A stretch of 64,000 nt of DNA from Alphaproteobacteria bacterium. Its GTDB lineage: Bacteria > Pseudomonadota > Alphaproteobacteria > TMED109. Under the pieces are notes generated by a model. The model was not told where the DNA came from and did no database searches. It worked only from the letters and a program-made list of their open reading frames with translations. The DNA is taken from the NCBI GenBank assembly GCA_021296265.1, contig JAGWAT010000002.1, forward strand, positions 46,364 through 110,363. Reading direction: 5' to 3'. This document shows, one piece after another, positions 26,458-35,901 of the stretch. Position 1 is the stretch's first letter, and every line of letters starts with the position of its first letter. Made by a program: the position numbers and the translations under genes.

Positions 26458-27666
26458 CTAGGCAGGTCGACGCGGTGTCAGGAGCATCGGCCCGTATTCG
26501 ATGGCGTATCCGAGGAACGCGGCAATCCATGCGATGCCGGCCAGCACGGACAGCATCGGGCTCCACGTGGGGGACAGGGCAGCGGCGATACGCGCCACGG
26601 CGGCCAGCGAGACCAGGAGATAGAGGGCCACCGTCGCGCGCGATGCACGGAGGGGCCGACCGGTGTGGCCGAGGCTGGCCCGCGTCATGACCGCGAGCGT
26701 CATGGTTCCGAAGGCGCCGACCGTCCAGGCGTGGACTGCGGCACGATACGCGGCCTCCAGCCCCCCGATCTCGGCGATACCGGCCAGCCCGAAACCGACC
26801 GGCACGAACAGGTACGCCCCATGCAGGACCGCGACCAACGGATCGGCCATGACCCGGTGCGGGCGCCACCGGAACTGTCGCAACAGATGGAGCCCGGCCG
26901 ACAGCAGCAGGATGGCTCCGGTGAAGCCGGCGGGGACGATCTGTCCATCGCCGATCCAACACACCAGCCCCAGCGCACCAATTCCGACGGTGAAGGAATC
27001 GTAACGTGCGAGCGGTGCGGGCATCACCCGTTCGCCGCGCGTCTTCAACCAGTTTGCCGTGAAGGCGGGAACGATCCGGCCCGCGACCAGGGTCAGCAGC
27101 AGGAGCACCGACGCGATGGCCATGCGCCCTCCGATCGTCGAGCTGCCGTCACGCCAGATCTCCCAGGCGTAGACGGCCTCCGACACCGCGAATAACGCGA
27201 GCAGGACCACGACCTTCAGGTTCCGCAAATTGCGGCCAGCGATGATCTCCCGCCCCACCACGCCCGCTACAACCACCGGAAACGCCGTGGACAGACCCAC
27301 CGCAAGTGGGTACCCGACCACGGCCGAAAGATTGACGGCGAGGCGCCCGGCCGCCCAGATGCCGAACAGGCCAATCAGGATTCGCCCGGCGGCGGGCGGG
27401 CGGCCTGTCCAGCCGGGAACGGCTGTCGTCAGGAAGCCGGCGACAATTGCGGGCACGTAGCCGAACAAGAACTCGTGGGCGTGCCAGGCGGTTGGGGGAA
27501 ACGCGGTCGGAGGGCCCAGGGAGCCCCACCACCAAAGCATCCAAAGCACCATCAGGATCGCGGAATACAGGGACCCGAACAGGAAGAACGGTCTGAATCC
27601 GTAGGTAAACAGCGCCGGACCGGACGATTCCCCGGCCGCCATCCCAGTGGCGGTGGACGGATTCAC
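26458..27666 (-). CDS. nnrS: NnrS family heme/copper membrane protein
   Basis: A 402-residue membrane protein with about 12 hydrophobic helices. FTYGFRPFFLFGSLYSA at the N-terminus and WHAHEFLFGYVPAIVAGFLL-like residues (WHAHEFLFGY here) are hallmarks of NnrS, a heme- and copper-containing protein that protects against nitric oxide stress. Other landmarks are VPAFTANWLKTRG, HAWTVGAFGTMTLAVMTRASLGHTG (in two halves) and IEYGPMLLTPR. GTG start with AGGA 7 bases upstream. No nitrite or nitric oxide reductase is in the window, so it is a lone detoxification gene here. Confidence 0.9.
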   Translation of the reverse strand: MNPSTATGMAAGESSGPALFTYGFRPFFLFGSLYSAILMVLWMLWWWGSLGPPTAFPPTAWHAHEFLFGYVPAIVAGFLTTAVPGWTGRPPAAGRILIGLFGIWAAGRLAVNLSAVVGYPLAVGLSTAFPVVVAGVVGREIIAGRNLRNLKVVVLLALFAVSEAVYAWEIWRDGSSTIGGRMAIASVLLLLTLVAGRIVPAFTANWLKTRGERVMPAPLARYDSFTVGIGALGLVCWIGDGQIVPAGFTGAILLLSAGLHLLRQFRWRPHRVMADPLVAVLHGAYLFVPVGFGLAGIAEIGGLEAAYRAAVHAWTVGAFGTMTLAVMTRASLGHTGRPLRASRATVALYLLVSLAAVARIAAALSPTWSPMLSVLAGIAWIAAFLGYAIEYGPMLLTPRRPA

Positions 27667-28182
27667 TGCAAGTCCTGGAGGCGAGCGCCGCGACTGTCGA
27701 CGCCATCGGCAAGCCGTCGTATCACCGGCCTTGCCTGCCGTCGGGATTGCGCGGCCCCCGGTTCTGGCCGGGCAGCCACCTCACGCGGCCAAATCGCCGC
27801 CCCGAGCGGGGTCCAGCAACTCCATGCGTCGGCGAAACAGGACGTATCGCCTCGCCTCTGTACCGGCTCTTTCTGCCTGCCTGCGTTCAGACTTCCTGAC
27901 CCACAGCAGTACGAGATGGAAACGAGACGGAACATGCCCCTCAATATCATGCACTTACAAGAAGACAGAGGTTGACATCGAGCTAGCTATTGTCCGGTTT
28001 GTGCGGATCCCTCTCTCAGCCTGGGTGAGCGCCGGGAGCACTCTCGCCTCGATCCCTGTAGATGCAGTTTTCATTGGTACTTCAGGCATGTCCGTCGTCG
28101 TCAACAAAGACCGCATGGTCGATTGACCGCCCCCGTCCGGCCCCCAGCAGGAATCCGTGGTGTCAACACAATTGGGGCTATG
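27667..28182. other. Non-coding or degraded stretch after nnrS
   Basis: 516 bases with no convincing gene on either strand. Base composition falls below that of the flanks from about 27850 on (runs such as CAATATCATGCACTTACAAG). Short open frames exist but have frequent rare codons and no family resemblance. It should contain the nnrS promoter. Confidence 0.5.
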
Positions 28183-28614
28183 TCAGGATGTCGGATGTTT
28201 TCCTGTGCGGGTCCAAGGAAACGCCGCCGCCAATCTCTTGCCCATATCATCGTCGTCGTGAAACACTGCCATCCAGACGCTGCAGGATCCGGTTCCCAAA
28301 GCGACCTTGACGGCAAGTATCCGTGATTCGTTGCCATTGTTGAGGTTTCGAACCTCTACCGCCTGGTCCCATGCCCAGCGTCCCTTATGACGTTGCCTAG
28401 CCGTGGGCGTTCCCGTCTCGCCCAGTCCGACGAGGTCGAACAGCGCCGGCGCTTTGCGACGTTCGGCCAACACCATTTCCTCATTCACCAACACCCGGTC
28501 CGCCGGATCGATATACGAAAGCACCGTACGTGGCGTCGGTATGAGGCGTTCGATGCGCATGGGATTGGCCGCCTGGGCGGCGTTGTTCGAGGGAGCCCTG
28601 CCATCGTGGGGCAT
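28183..28614 (-). CDS. Hypothetical protein, possibly a remnant
   Basis: A 143-residue frame (or 125 residues from the ATG at 28560). The middle (ERLIPTPRTVLSYIDPADRV, then KGRWAWDQAVEVRNLNNGNE and SCSVWMAVFHDDDDMG) has a protein-like residue mix, but its third codon positions are less GC-rich than in neighbours. No ribosome binding site is clear, and the strand upstream stays open in other frames, so this could be the 3' part of a decayed gene. Not recognised. Confidence 0.42.
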   Translation of the reverse strand: MPHDGRAPSNNAAQAANPMRIERLIPTPRTVLSYIDPADRVLVNEEMVLAERRKAPALFDLVGLGETGTPTARQRHKGRWAWDQAVEVRNLNNGNESRILAVKVALGTGSCSVWMAVFHDDDDMGKRLAAAFPWTRTGKHPTS

Positions 28615-29024
28615 CGTACAGAAAATCGCCCGCGACGCGTGTCCGCATCTGCCGTCCCCGCGGCCCAGACCACCAACTGGCCAACGCAATGGAGTTCCAC
28701 GCCGGGGACCTTGCCTCCGCAGGGGTGATCGCCGCTGCCGCCCAGCCCAAGGGCGACCAAACACTCGCGGGCGCTCCGCCGGTACGCGAGCACAGCAACC
28801 GCCTCCCCTGGGCGCGCCGGAGCGGTCCGGAGAGGTTGCCGAGGAACCGTCGCACTCGCACCCCGTCATCCCGGCCGACGGGCGCCACGATTCGAACCGG
28901 GGGGCGGCGACCTGTTCTCGGGCCCGGCAAGGTCAGTGGCGGTCCATCGTGCTCGCGCTGATGTCGCCGTTGAGAACATCGGGCGGCCGGCGCGCCACAG
29001 AAGGTCTGCACGACCGCACGAATC
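28615..29024. other. Stretch without a supported gene
   Basis: 410 bases between the hypothetical protein and the AAA ATPase. Two minus-strand frames remain open through it, but neither has a family motif or a plausible start. A fragment read from about 28793 leftwards (containing ECLVALGLGGSGDHPCGG and VVWAAGTADADTRRG) looks weakly coding and may be part of a decayed gene continuing into the previous entry. Confidence 0.4.
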
Positions 29025-30497
29025 TTAATTCGGTACGGCGCGGAATCCAGGTTCCGCGCCCCCGCTTCCGTCGCCGACGAATCGCCGCATCTTCTCCAGC
29101 TGGTCGCGTACCGCGTTGTGCCCGACGATGTAGCAGTAGAGACTGGTCGGTATGTAATCCAGGCGCACTTCTCCCGGCCACTGAACGTCATCGTCCGTCA
29201 GTGTTCGCGTGGTGACCAGCGGCTTCGCGCCTCGGTGCCGGCTCGTAAACGCCAGGAGGCTGTTCAGTTCGTTCGCGACCTGGCCAGGTCGATCAGACCA
29301 CTTGACTTCGACGCACCACGAAGGCTGCTGCCGCCTGTCAAGGTGGACGATATCCACTTCACCGTTTTTCCACCGCGCGTAGTGCAGAGCGACATTGGAG
29401 TGAAACCACTGCGCAAAGACTGCCGTCTCGGCGAGCGGCCCCATCTCTTCGTCGTCATCCGTGACCAGACCGAATAGCGCGCTGCGCAGTGACGGAGTGG
29501 TGACATACACCTTGAAATGCGTGGCGCGCTTGAAGCGGCGGGCATGGTGGTCGATGCGATGGACGACCTTGATCAGGAACGCCGCTTCGAGGTACTCGAG
29601 ATAACGCCTGATCGTCGGCTTGGTCACCCCGGAGCGGCGGGCCAACGTATCGATCGACACTTCCTGAGCCGTATTGTACGCCAAGGTCGCAAACAACGCG
29701 TTGAGTTCCTGCACGTCCTGGATGCCGTACAGGCTCGGGAGATCGCGCAGCAAGACCTTCCCGACGATGTCCGTGCCGATGTAGCGGCCGGGGTCCGAAC
29801 GGACGGCCGGCGAGGTAGCGGCTTCCGGGTAGCCGCCGAAATTGACATAGTCGACGAAATGCCGGTTGAGTTGCCCAATGTCGCGGGTCGAGTACTGATC
29901 CGTTGCCTGGTCGTGTTCGATGAGTCCGCGGATCCCCCGCAAATCAAGGTATTCATGGAACGTCAGGGGCGGCAGCAGGAAATCCGTAAAGCGGCCGGCG
30001 CCTGACTCGATGCTCTTGAGCCGCAGCGCGGCCGCCGCCGAGCCCGATACCACGCACTTGACGTTGGGATGCGCGTCCACGAACGCCTTCAGGTGGCGCT
30101 CCCAGTCGGCCAGGTACTGGATCTCGTCCAGAAACAGCACCCGAAGACCATCCGCGTTGCCGCTCGACTGGCGGATTTCGTCGGCAGCCTCCTCGATCGA
30201 GAGCCGCGTGTAGAGCGGCTGGTCCAGCGACATGTAGCCAAGGTCTTCGGGCCGGTATTCGTCGCCGGCGAGCAGATGCGCAATAACGTGATGCAGCAGC
30301 ACGGTTTTGCCGACACGGCGTGACCCCATCAGCACCACGGCACGACGGACGCCGGGCTCTTCCACGAGGCGCCGGAAACGGTCGAAGTACGCGCGTGGTC
30401 TCAGTTCGCTGAAGTCGGCACGAATTCTGCCATCCGCCCACCACGGGTTTTCGGCTCGAATGCGGTGGCGCCGCTGCTCCGATGAGATCTCACGCAT
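29025..30497 (-). CDS. AAA_14 / DUF4143 ATP-binding protein
   Basis: A 490-residue orphan ATPase. Walker A GSRRVGKT is at residues 58-65, Walker B in GLRVLFLDEIQYL, sensor-1 in CVVSGSAAAAL, and a C-terminal DUF4143 region with a restriction-endonuclease-like core (EVDIVHLDRRQQ ... CVEVKWSD). Such proteins are widespread, move horizontally, and occur often in uncultured bacteria; suggested roles include defence or toxin-like functions, none proven. The protein is full length. It has its own promoter and dyad just upstream and lies in a locally AT-richer, gene-poor area, consistent with acquisition. Confidence 0.88.
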   Translation of the reverse strand: MREISSEQRRHRIRAENPWWADGRIRADFSELRPRAYFDRFRRLVEEPGVRRAVVLMGSRRVGKTVLLHHVIAHLLAGDEYRPEDLGYMSLDQPLYTRLSIEEAADEIRQSSGNADGLRVLFLDEIQYLADWERHLKAFVDAHPNVKCVVSGSAAAALRLKSIESGAGRFTDFLLPPLTFHEYLDLRGIRGLIEHDQATDQYSTRDIGQLNRHFVDYVNFGGYPEAATSPAVRSDPGRYIGTDIVGKVLLRDLPSLYGIQDVQELNALFATLAYNTAQEVSIDTLARRSGVTKPTIRRYLEYLEAAFLIKVVHRIDHHARRFKRATHFKVYVTTPSLRSALFGLVTDDDEEMGPLAETAVFAQWFHSNVALHYARWKNGEVDIVHLDRRQQPSWCVEVKWSDRPGQVANELNSLLAFTSRHRGAKPLVTTRTLTDDDVQWPGEVRLDYIPTSLYCYIVGHNAVRDQLEKMRRFVGDGSGGAEPGFRAVPN

Positions 30498-30503
30498 GCC
30501 GTC

Positions 30504-30532
30504 AGGTTACGAGTGCCGGCCATGGGTGTCAA
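30504..30532 (-). promoter_or_regulatory. Promoter of the AAA/DUF4143 gene
   Basis: Minus strand: perfect -35 TTGACA (30532-30527), 17-base spacer, TAACCT (30509-30504). Transcription would begin at or within a base or two of the ATG at 30497, so the mRNA would be leaderless or nearly so; no ribosome binding site is present. Confidence 0.55.
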
Positions 30533-30556
30533 TTAAGGAAAGTTAACTTTACTTAA
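30533..30556. repeat. 24-bp imperfect palindrome abutting the -35 (operator-like)
   Basis: The core AAAGTTAACTTT (30539-30550) is a perfect 12-bp palindrome, flanked by matching outer arms TTAAG and CTTAA with one mismatched pair between core and arms. It touches the -35 of the AAA gene promoter and is AT-rich in a GC-rich genome, as expected for a dimeric repressor or activator site. Confidence 0.5.
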
Positions 30557-30661
30557 TCTTTCAAAGCCCGATATAACGCGTAAATTCCCATGGTTGCGGC
30601 TGTCACTTCTCGGTCGCGGGCAACTCCCGGGGACCACTCAAGCGACGGATTGATCCGCCGC

Positions 30662-30684
30662 GGCCGCCCTTGGCGCGGGCGGCC
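30662..30684 (-). terminator. Hairpin downstream of yqgE
   Basis: GGCCGCCC and GGGCGGCC form a perfect 8-bp stem with a 7-base loop, 24 bases past the yqgE stop. No T-run follows, so intrinsic termination is doubtful. Confidence 0.25.
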
Positions 30685-30707
30685 CGCTCAGTCCGTCCCT
30701 CTAGGGC

Positions 30708-31313
30708 TCAGGCGTTCCCGGCCGTCGGCGAGATTCGGTACGGGTCAACGGGCTGGCCCGACGCCGTATCACCAATCCCGCCGATCGCCCGCTGCCACTT
30801 CACCGAGTGATCCGGCGAAAACACCAGTTCCTCGTCCGCCGCCACGTTGAGCCAGGAGTTCTGCATGATCTCCTGATCCAATTGCCCGGGTCCCCAGCCG
30901 GCATAGCCGAACAGGACCAGCGCCCGCCGTGGCCCCTGGCCACTGGCAATCTCCCGGAGCACGTCGATGCTCGACGTCAGCAGGATCGACTCCCCGACCC
31001 GCTGCGAATTCTCGTACTCCAGGTCGTCGGTGTGCAGCACGTAGCCGCGGTTCAGCTCGACCGGGCCGCCCATGTGAATCTGCACCTTCTCGGCGGCTTC
31101 CGTGCCCTCGATGTTCAGGTCGTCCAGGACCTTGTCGAACCGCGGCGAATCCGCCGGACGATTGACGACGAGCCCGACCGCGCCTTCGGCCGCATGTGAA
31201 CAGAGGTAGACGACCGCACGCTCGAAGAACAGGTCCGTCAGCGACGGCATGGCCACCAACAGCTGGCCGGCTAGGTGAGACTGGTCCGATGGCTCTGGCG
31301 GTGTCGGCGGCAT
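30708..31313 (-). CDS. YqgE/AlgH family protein
   Basis: 201-residue protein of the UPF0301 (YqgE/AlgH) family, function unsettled. Family signatures are all present: GQLLVAMPSLTDLFFERAVV near the N-terminus, GAVGLVVNRP, HMGGPVELNRGYVLH, and FGYAGWGPGQLDQEIMQNSW. Divergent from the SDR gene across about 106 bases. Length and motif order are normal. Confidence 0.92.
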   Translation of the reverse strand: MPPTPPEPSDQSHLAGQLLVAMPSLTDLFFERAVVYLCSHAAEGAVGLVVNRPADSPRFDKVLDDLNIEGTEAAEKVQIHMGGPVELNRGYVLHTDDLEYENSQRVGESILLTSSIDVLREIASGQGPRRALVLFGYAGWGPGQLDQEIMQNSWLNVAADEELVFSPDHSVKWQRAIGGIGDTASGQPVDPYRISPTAGNA

Positions 31314-31419
31314 GGGTCAACGCTATTCTTTGTCAGCCCGCTCTGCAACGCATCTGCAAGCGGCGGCCGCTATTCGATCGGACCGGCAGCGGTCGCGGCC
31401 CCGCGCTGGAGGTTTACCC

Positions 31420-32094
31420 ATGCCCCGAACAGTGATTACCGGCGCCAGTCGCGGCATCGGGCGCGCCCTTGCCATCGAACTCGCAGGGCGCGGGCACGAA
31501 GTGCTCGCCCTCTGCCGCAAACCGGTGGTGGCCACCGGGCTGGCCGATATCGAGCGTGTCACCGTCCGGGGACTCGATGTTGCCAGCCCTGTCGCCCTTC
31601 ACTCGTTCGCGACGAGCTTCGACGGCACCCTCGATGTCCTCGTCAACAACGCCGGCATTGCCGGCGGCAAGCTTCGCGACAACCTGTCCGAGGCGGATTT
31701 CCGGATGGCCGACGAGGTGTTTCGCGTCAACGCGGTCGCTCCCCTTCTGCTGACCCGCTTGCTCGCCGACCGGCTGGCGCCCGGGGCCCTGGTGGTCAAC
31801 GTGACCTCCATCTTGGGTTCGAACGCGGAGAACACCTCAGGCGGCATGGCGATCTATCGGGCGAGCAAGGCGGCCCTCAACAGCATCACCCGCACGCTGG
31901 CGGCAGAACTCGGCCTGAACGGCGTCACGGTGCTGGCCGTTCACCCGGGCTGGGTACGCACCGACATGGGCGGTCCATCCGCGACCATCGACACCGAGAC
32001 GTCGGCACGCGGGATCGGGCAGATCATCGCCGATGCCGATCCCTCGCGGAACGGCGTCTATCTCGACTGGAAGGGTGACTCGCTGCCCTGGTAA
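31420..32094 (+). CDS. Short-chain dehydrogenase/reductase
   Basis: 224-residue classical-type SDR. NAD(P)-binding TGASRGIGRALA is at residues 7-18, NNAG in LVNNAGIAG, the catalytic serine in NVTSILGS, and the YRASK motif supplies the active-site Tyr and Lys; HPGWVRTDMGG is the usual loop after them. It has a strong GGAGGT ribosome binding site 6 bases before the ATG. C-factor-like short SDRs match in size and in the HPGWVRTDMGG motif; the substrate is unknown. It converges on ureG, with 11 bases between the stops. Confidence 0.87.
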   Translation: MPRTVITGASRGIGRALAIELAGRGHEVLALCRKPVVATGLADIERVTVRGLDVASPVALHSFATSFDGTLDVLVNNAGIAGGKLRDNLSEADFRMADEVFRVNAVAPLLLTRLLADRLAPGALVVNVTSILGSNAENTSGGMAIYRASKAALNSITRTLAAELGLNGVTVLAVHPGWVRTDMGGPSATIDTETSARGIGQIIADADPSRNGVYLDWKGDSLPW

Positions 32095-32105
32095 CGCGCC
32101 GACGC

Positions 32106-32720
32106 CTACCGCCCCGGCGCCAGCCCCCCGGCCTCCACGATGAAGTCCGCCACCGCCCGCACGCCATCACCATGCTTGACCTGCGCGAACAGGAAGGGCC
32201 GCGATCCGCGCATTCGTTTGGCATCCCGGTCCATCACGTCGAGATCCGCGCCGACCAACGGTGCGAGGTCCGTCTTGTTGATGATCAGCAGGTCGGAACG
32301 GGTGATACCGGGCCCACCCTTCCGCGGAATCTTGTCGCCCGCCGAGACGTCGATCACGTAGAGCGTTAGATCGGCAAGTTCGGGTGAAAAGGTCGCGGCC
32401 AGGTTGTCGCCACCCGATTCCACGAACACCACGTCAAGATCCGGGAACACGGCTTCCAGCTCTGCGATCGCGGCCAGGTTCATCGAGGCGTCCTCGCGAA
32501 TCGCGGTGTGGGGACAGCCGCCCGTCTCGACGCCCTGGATGCGCTCCGGGCTGAGCGCACCGGAACGGGTCAAGAACTCCGCGTCCTCACGGGTGTAGAT
32601 GTCGTTGGTAATGGCCGCGACGTCGTAGGTGCCGCGCATCGCCTTGCACAGGCCATCCAGCAGAGCCGTCTTGCCGGAGCCGACGGGCCCGCCGATGCCG
32701 ACGCGAAACGGTGTCGTCAT
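32106..32720 (-). CDS. ureG: Urease accessory GTPase UreG
   Basis: GTPase that drives nickel delivery to urease within the UreD-UreF-UreG complex. 204 residues: P-loop [11 protein letters not shown] (10-20), [13 protein letters not shown], the nickel/dimer motif [14 protein letters not shown] (CPH), [17 protein letters not shown] and the base-recognition motif NKTDLAP. No histidine-rich N-terminal tail. ATG at 32720 overlaps the ureF stop. Last gene of the urea operon. Confidence 0.95.
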   Translation of the reverse strand: MTTPFRVGIGGPVGSGKTALLDGLCKAMRGTYDVAAITNDIYTREDAEFLTRSGALSPERIQGVETGGCPHTAIREDASMNLAAIAELEAVFPDLDVVFVESGGDNLAATFSPELADLTLYVIDVSAGDKIPRKGGPGITRSDLLIINKTDLAPLVGADLDVMDRDAKRMRGSRPFLFAQVKHGDGVRAVADFIVEAGGLAPGR

Positions 32721-33388
32721 GATCGGAACAACCTCGTGTACTGGGTTTCGTGTTGCATGGATGTCCAGTCGACGACGAGCGCCGACGAGCCGATGTCGTC
32801 GAGCGACCGGGCGAGGGCCCCGCCGGCGGCCGCGAGCACATCGTCTTCGAGACCCGCCAGCACGCGCTGCCCGGCAACCTGGCCGAGCGGCACCAGCCGG
32901 ATCCCGGCCGACACCAGGTTCGCGGCCAGCGCGTGCAGGTAGGCGGCAAGCCCGACCCGGAGCGGGATTCCCTCGCGCGCGACGGCGGCGGCAACGCTGA
33001 CCGGATACACCGGCGCCGATCGCCCGCCCGCCGGGTTCACCCCGTCCCATGCCGCCGCGACCGTGTCCCGGAAGGCCCCGCCCTGTGCGGCACTCTCGGC
33101 AGCGAGTTCGCAGGTGCCGCGCAAGGCGCGGCCCAGGTCGGCGATCGCTGCCAGACGGTCGGCATTGCCGGCGTGCACGGCGTGCCAAGCCTCACGGTAC
33201 AGGTCCGCATCGATCCGGGCGGAGCCGAATCCGAGGATACCGCGCACCCAGGTGGCCAGCGTATCCCGGTCGCGGACCAAGCCGGCCTCAACGGCATACT
33301 CGATGCCGTGCGAGTACGCGTAGGCACCGACCGGGAAGGACGGACCGAGCCAGGCCATCAGGCGGACGGTGCGGCGGTGGGCTTCCAC
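32717..33388 (-). CDS. ureF: Urease accessory protein UreF
   Basis: Helical scaffold that joins UreD to UreG and gates nickel transfer. 223 residues; opens with [19 protein letters not shown], the UreF signature, and includes [20 protein letters not shown] and the conserved [20 protein letters not shown], then a C-terminal tail. GTG start 9 bases after the ureE stop; the stop overlaps ureG by 4 bases. Confidence 0.93.
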   Translation of the reverse strand: MEAHRRTVRLMAWLGPSFPVGAYAYSHGIEYAVEAGLVRDRDTLATWVRGILGFGSARIDADLYREAWHAVHAGNADRLAAIADLGRALRGTCELAAESAAQGGAFRDTVAAAWDGVNPAGGRSAPVYPVSVAAAVAREGIPLRVGLAAYLHALAANLVSAGIRLVPLGQVAGQRVLAGLEDDVLAAAGGALARSLDDIGSSALVVDWTSMQHETQYTRLFRS

Positions 33389-33397
33389 GTCGGTGAC

Positions 33398-33865
33398 CTA
33401 GCGACGGCCGGCCCGGGCCGGCGGGACGGCGTGCGCGTACGCACCCGGCTCCGGCGAGAACGGAGCCTGTCGCCGCTCGGTGGTCGCGCCCAGCCCTTCC
33501 GCCATTGCCGCCAGCACGTGGTCGTCCTGGATCCGGAGGCCGCCGTCCGCGAGGACCTGCAGCGGCGCATGGCGGTTGCCGATGTGCCAGGCGACCCGTG
33601 CCGCGTGGGTGGCCGATGCGCAGCGGATATCGACCACCGGCTCAGCGGCCGCCCGGACCCGCACGGTCCCGCCGCCCGCCAGCGCCAGTCCGTCCCCGTC
33701 CTCCAGCCGGGACGATGCCTCCAGGTCGAGAAGCAGCGGCTCGCCGTCATCGCCGCTCAATCGCGCCCGGCGACGCTGCCGATCGTCGTGCCCGAGAGTC
33801 ACCGTCGGCCCGTCCGCCGGCGGCGTCCAGGCGCCGCGGCGCAGCACCGAGATGGCATGCCGCAT
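33398..33865 (-). CDS. ureE: Urease accessory protein UreE
   Basis: Nickel-binding metallochaperone for urease. 155 residues: N-terminal peptide-binding domain with RRARLSGDDGEPLLLDL, then the metal domain with HIGNRHAPLQVL (the conserved nickel histidine) and DDHVLAAMAEGLGA. The C-terminus lacks the long histidine-rich tail of Klebsiella UreE. Lies between ureC and ureF, with gaps of 14 and 9 bases. Confidence 0.92.
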   Translation of the reverse strand: MRHAISVLRRGAWTPPADGPTVTLGHDDRQRRRARLSGDDGEPLLLDLEASSRLEDGDGLALAGGGTVRVRAAAEPVVDIRCASATHAARVAWHIGNRHAPLQVLADGGLRIQDDHVLAAMAEGLGATTERRQAPFSPEPGAYAHAVPPARAGRR

Positions 33866-33879
33866 CGCCGCCGACCGGC

Positions 33880-35586
33880 TCAGAAGAGGAAGTAGCGCTG
33901 GGCCATCGGCAGCCGGGTTGCCGGGTCGCAGGTCAGCAGCGCTCCGTCAGCGCGGACCTCGTACGTTTCCGGGTCGACTTCGATCCGCGGACAGAGATCG
34001 TTCAGCACCATGTCCTGCTTGGTCAGCGCGCGGGTTCCGGACACGGCCACCAGCCGCTTCGCGAGTGCGAGGTTACCCAGCCCGCCCTCCAGACCCGCCT
34101 GCGAGACGAAGGTCACGGACGTCGCGGCCCGGGCCCGCCCAAGCGCGGCGAACATCGGCCGATAGTGCACCGGCTGCGGCGTGGGGATCGACGCATTCGG
34201 ATCGCCCATCGCCGCCGCGGCGATCGCCCCGCCCTTGAGCACGAGATCGGGCTTGACGCCGAAGAACATCGGCTGCCACAGCACGAGGTCGGCCAACTTG
34301 CCTACTTCGACGGAGCCGACCTCGCGGTCGATGCCGTGCGTCCGGGCCGGGTTGATCGTGTACTTCGCGATGTATCGCCGGACCCGGAAGTTGTCGTTGT
34401 CGCCGCGTTCCTCCGGGAGCCGGCCGCGCTGCCGCTTCATCTTGTCGGCGGTCTGCCAGGTCCGGACGATGACCTCCCCGACGCGCCCCATGGCCTGGCT
34501 GTCGGACGCGATCATCGAGAACGCTCCGAGGTCGTGCAGGATGTCCTCGGCGGCGATGGTCTCGCGCCGGATGCGGCTCTCGGCAAACGCCACGTCCTCC
34601 GGGATGTTCGGGTCCAGGTGATGGCACACCATCAGCATGTCGAGGTGTTCGTCGACCGTGTTCACGGTAAACGGACGGGTGGGATTGGTGCTCGACGGCA
34701 GCACGTTCGGCTCGCCGCAGAGCCTGATGATGTCCGGCGCATGACCGCCGCCAGCGCCTTCCGTGTGGAACGCATGGATCGTGCGGTCGCGGAACGCGGC
34801 CGTCGTGGTCTCGAGGTAACCCGATTCGTTCAGGGTGTCGGTGTGGATCGCCACGCCGACATCCCACTCGTCGGCCACGGACAGGCACGTGTCGATGGCC
34901 GAGGGCGTGGTGCCCCAGTCCTCGTGCAGCTTGAGGCCACAGGCCCCGGCGTGCACCTGTTCGACCAGGGCGGCGGGTTGGGAGGCGTTGCCCTTCCCGT
35001 AGAAGCCGACATTGACGGGCAGCGCCTCCGCGGCCTCCAGCATGCGCGCCAGGTGCCACGGTCCCGGCGTGCACGTCGTCGCGTTGGTCCCTTCGGCGGG
35101 CCCGGTTCCGCCGCCCAGCATCGTGGTGATGCCCGAGTAGAGCGCGTCGTCCACCTGCTGCGGACAGATCCAGTGGATGTGGGCGTCGATCCCGCCGGCG
35201 GTCAGGACGCGACCCTCGCCGGCGATCGCCTCGGTGCCCGGGCCGACGATGATGTCGACGCCCGGCTGCGTATCCGGATTGCCGGCCTTGCCGATCGCTG
35301 CGATCCGCCCGTCGCGGAGACCCACGTCCGCCTTGACGACGCCCCAGTGATCGACGATGAGGGCATTGGTGATCACGGTGTCCACCGCACCGTCCGCGCG
35401 GGCAGCCGACCCCTGGCCCATGCCGTCGCGAATGACCTTGCCGCCGCCGAACTTGACCTCCTCCCCGTACACGGTCCGGTCGGCCTCGACCTCGATAAAC
35501 AGCTCGGTGTCGGCCAGGCGCACCCGGTCGCCGACGGTCGGTCCGTACATGGCGGCGTAGGCCGCCCGCTCGATGGAAAATGGCAC
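33880..35586 (-). CDS. ureC: Urease subunit alpha
   Basis: Catalytic subunit of the nickel urease, hydrolysing urea to ammonia and carbamate. 568 residues, full length. All active-site residues are present at a 2-residue offset from Klebsiella: nickel ligands H136, H138, carbamylated K219 (in GLKLHEDWG), H248, H274 and D362; flap residues C321 and H322 (MVCHHLD). ATG start 3 bases after the ureB stop. Confidence 0.97.
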   Translation of the reverse strand: MPFSIERAAYAAMYGPTVGDRVRLADTELFIEVEADRTVYGEEVKFGGGKVIRDGMGQGSAARADGAVDTVITNALIVDHWGVVKADVGLRDGRIAAIGKAGNPDTQPGVDIIVGPGTEAIAGEGRVLTAGGIDAHIHWICPQQVDDALYSGITTMLGGGTGPAEGTNATTCTPGPWHLARMLEAAEALPVNVGFYGKGNASQPAALVEQVHAGACGLKLHEDWGTTPSAIDTCLSVADEWDVGVAIHTDTLNESGYLETTTAAFRDRTIHAFHTEGAGGGHAPDIIRLCGEPNVLPSSTNPTRPFTVNTVDEHLDMLMVCHHLDPNIPEDVAFAESRIRRETIAAEDILHDLGAFSMIASDSQAMGRVGEVIVRTWQTADKMKRQRGRLPEERGDNDNFRVRRYIAKYTINPARTHGIDREVGSVEVGKLADLVLWQPMFFGVKPDLVLKGGAIAAAAMGDPNASIPTPQPVHYRPMFAALGRARAATSVTFVSQAGLEGGLGNLALAKRLVAVSGTRALTKQDMVLNDLCPRIEVDPETYEVRADGALLTCDPATRLPMAQRYFLF

Positions 35587-35589
35587 GGC

Positions 35590-35901
35590 TCAGTCCTCCA
35601 GCGGGCCCTGGACCCGGGCGTTGAATCCCCGGACCACCCGGGCACCGGCGTAGGGGATCAGCCTGGCCTCGCGCTGCTGGCCCGGCTCAAATCGCATCGC
35701 GGTCCCCGCGGGAATGTCGAGGCGCCGGCCCCGGGCGGCCGCGCGGTCGAACTCGAGGGCGGTATTGACCTCGTAGAAGTGATAGTGCGAGCCGACCTGG
35801 ATCGGCCGGTCGCCGGTGTTGGCCACCGTGATCGTGACGGCTTCGGCGTCCGCGTTGAGGAGCAGCGTTCCGGGCGCGGTGATGATCTCACCGGGAATCA
35901 T
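35590..35901 (-). CDS. ureB: Urease subunit beta
   Basis: Structural subunit of urease, 103 residues. It begins [11 protein letters not shown] and has [22 protein letters not shown] and the conserved RFEPGQ, ending in VRGFNARV. The ATG at 35901 has GGAGG 6 bases before it; a TTG two codons upstream lies too close to that site. Overlaps the ureA end by 14 bases. Separate ureA and ureB genes are the bacterial pattern. Confidence 0.95.
   Translation of the reverse strand: MIPGEIITAPGTLLLNADAEAVTITVANTGDRPIQVGSHYHFYEVNTALEFDRAAARGRRLDIPAGTAMRFEPGQQREARLIPYAGARVVRGFNARVQGPLED

Noticed and set aside
27647-28126. Plus-strand frame of 159 codons after nnrS
   Set aside because: Poor codon use, overlaps the nnrS start region on the other strand, no family resemblance.
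28062-28326. Short plus-strand frames opposite the hypothetical gene at 28183
   Set aside because: Irregular composition and no ribosome binding site; the minus-strand frame is the better candidate.
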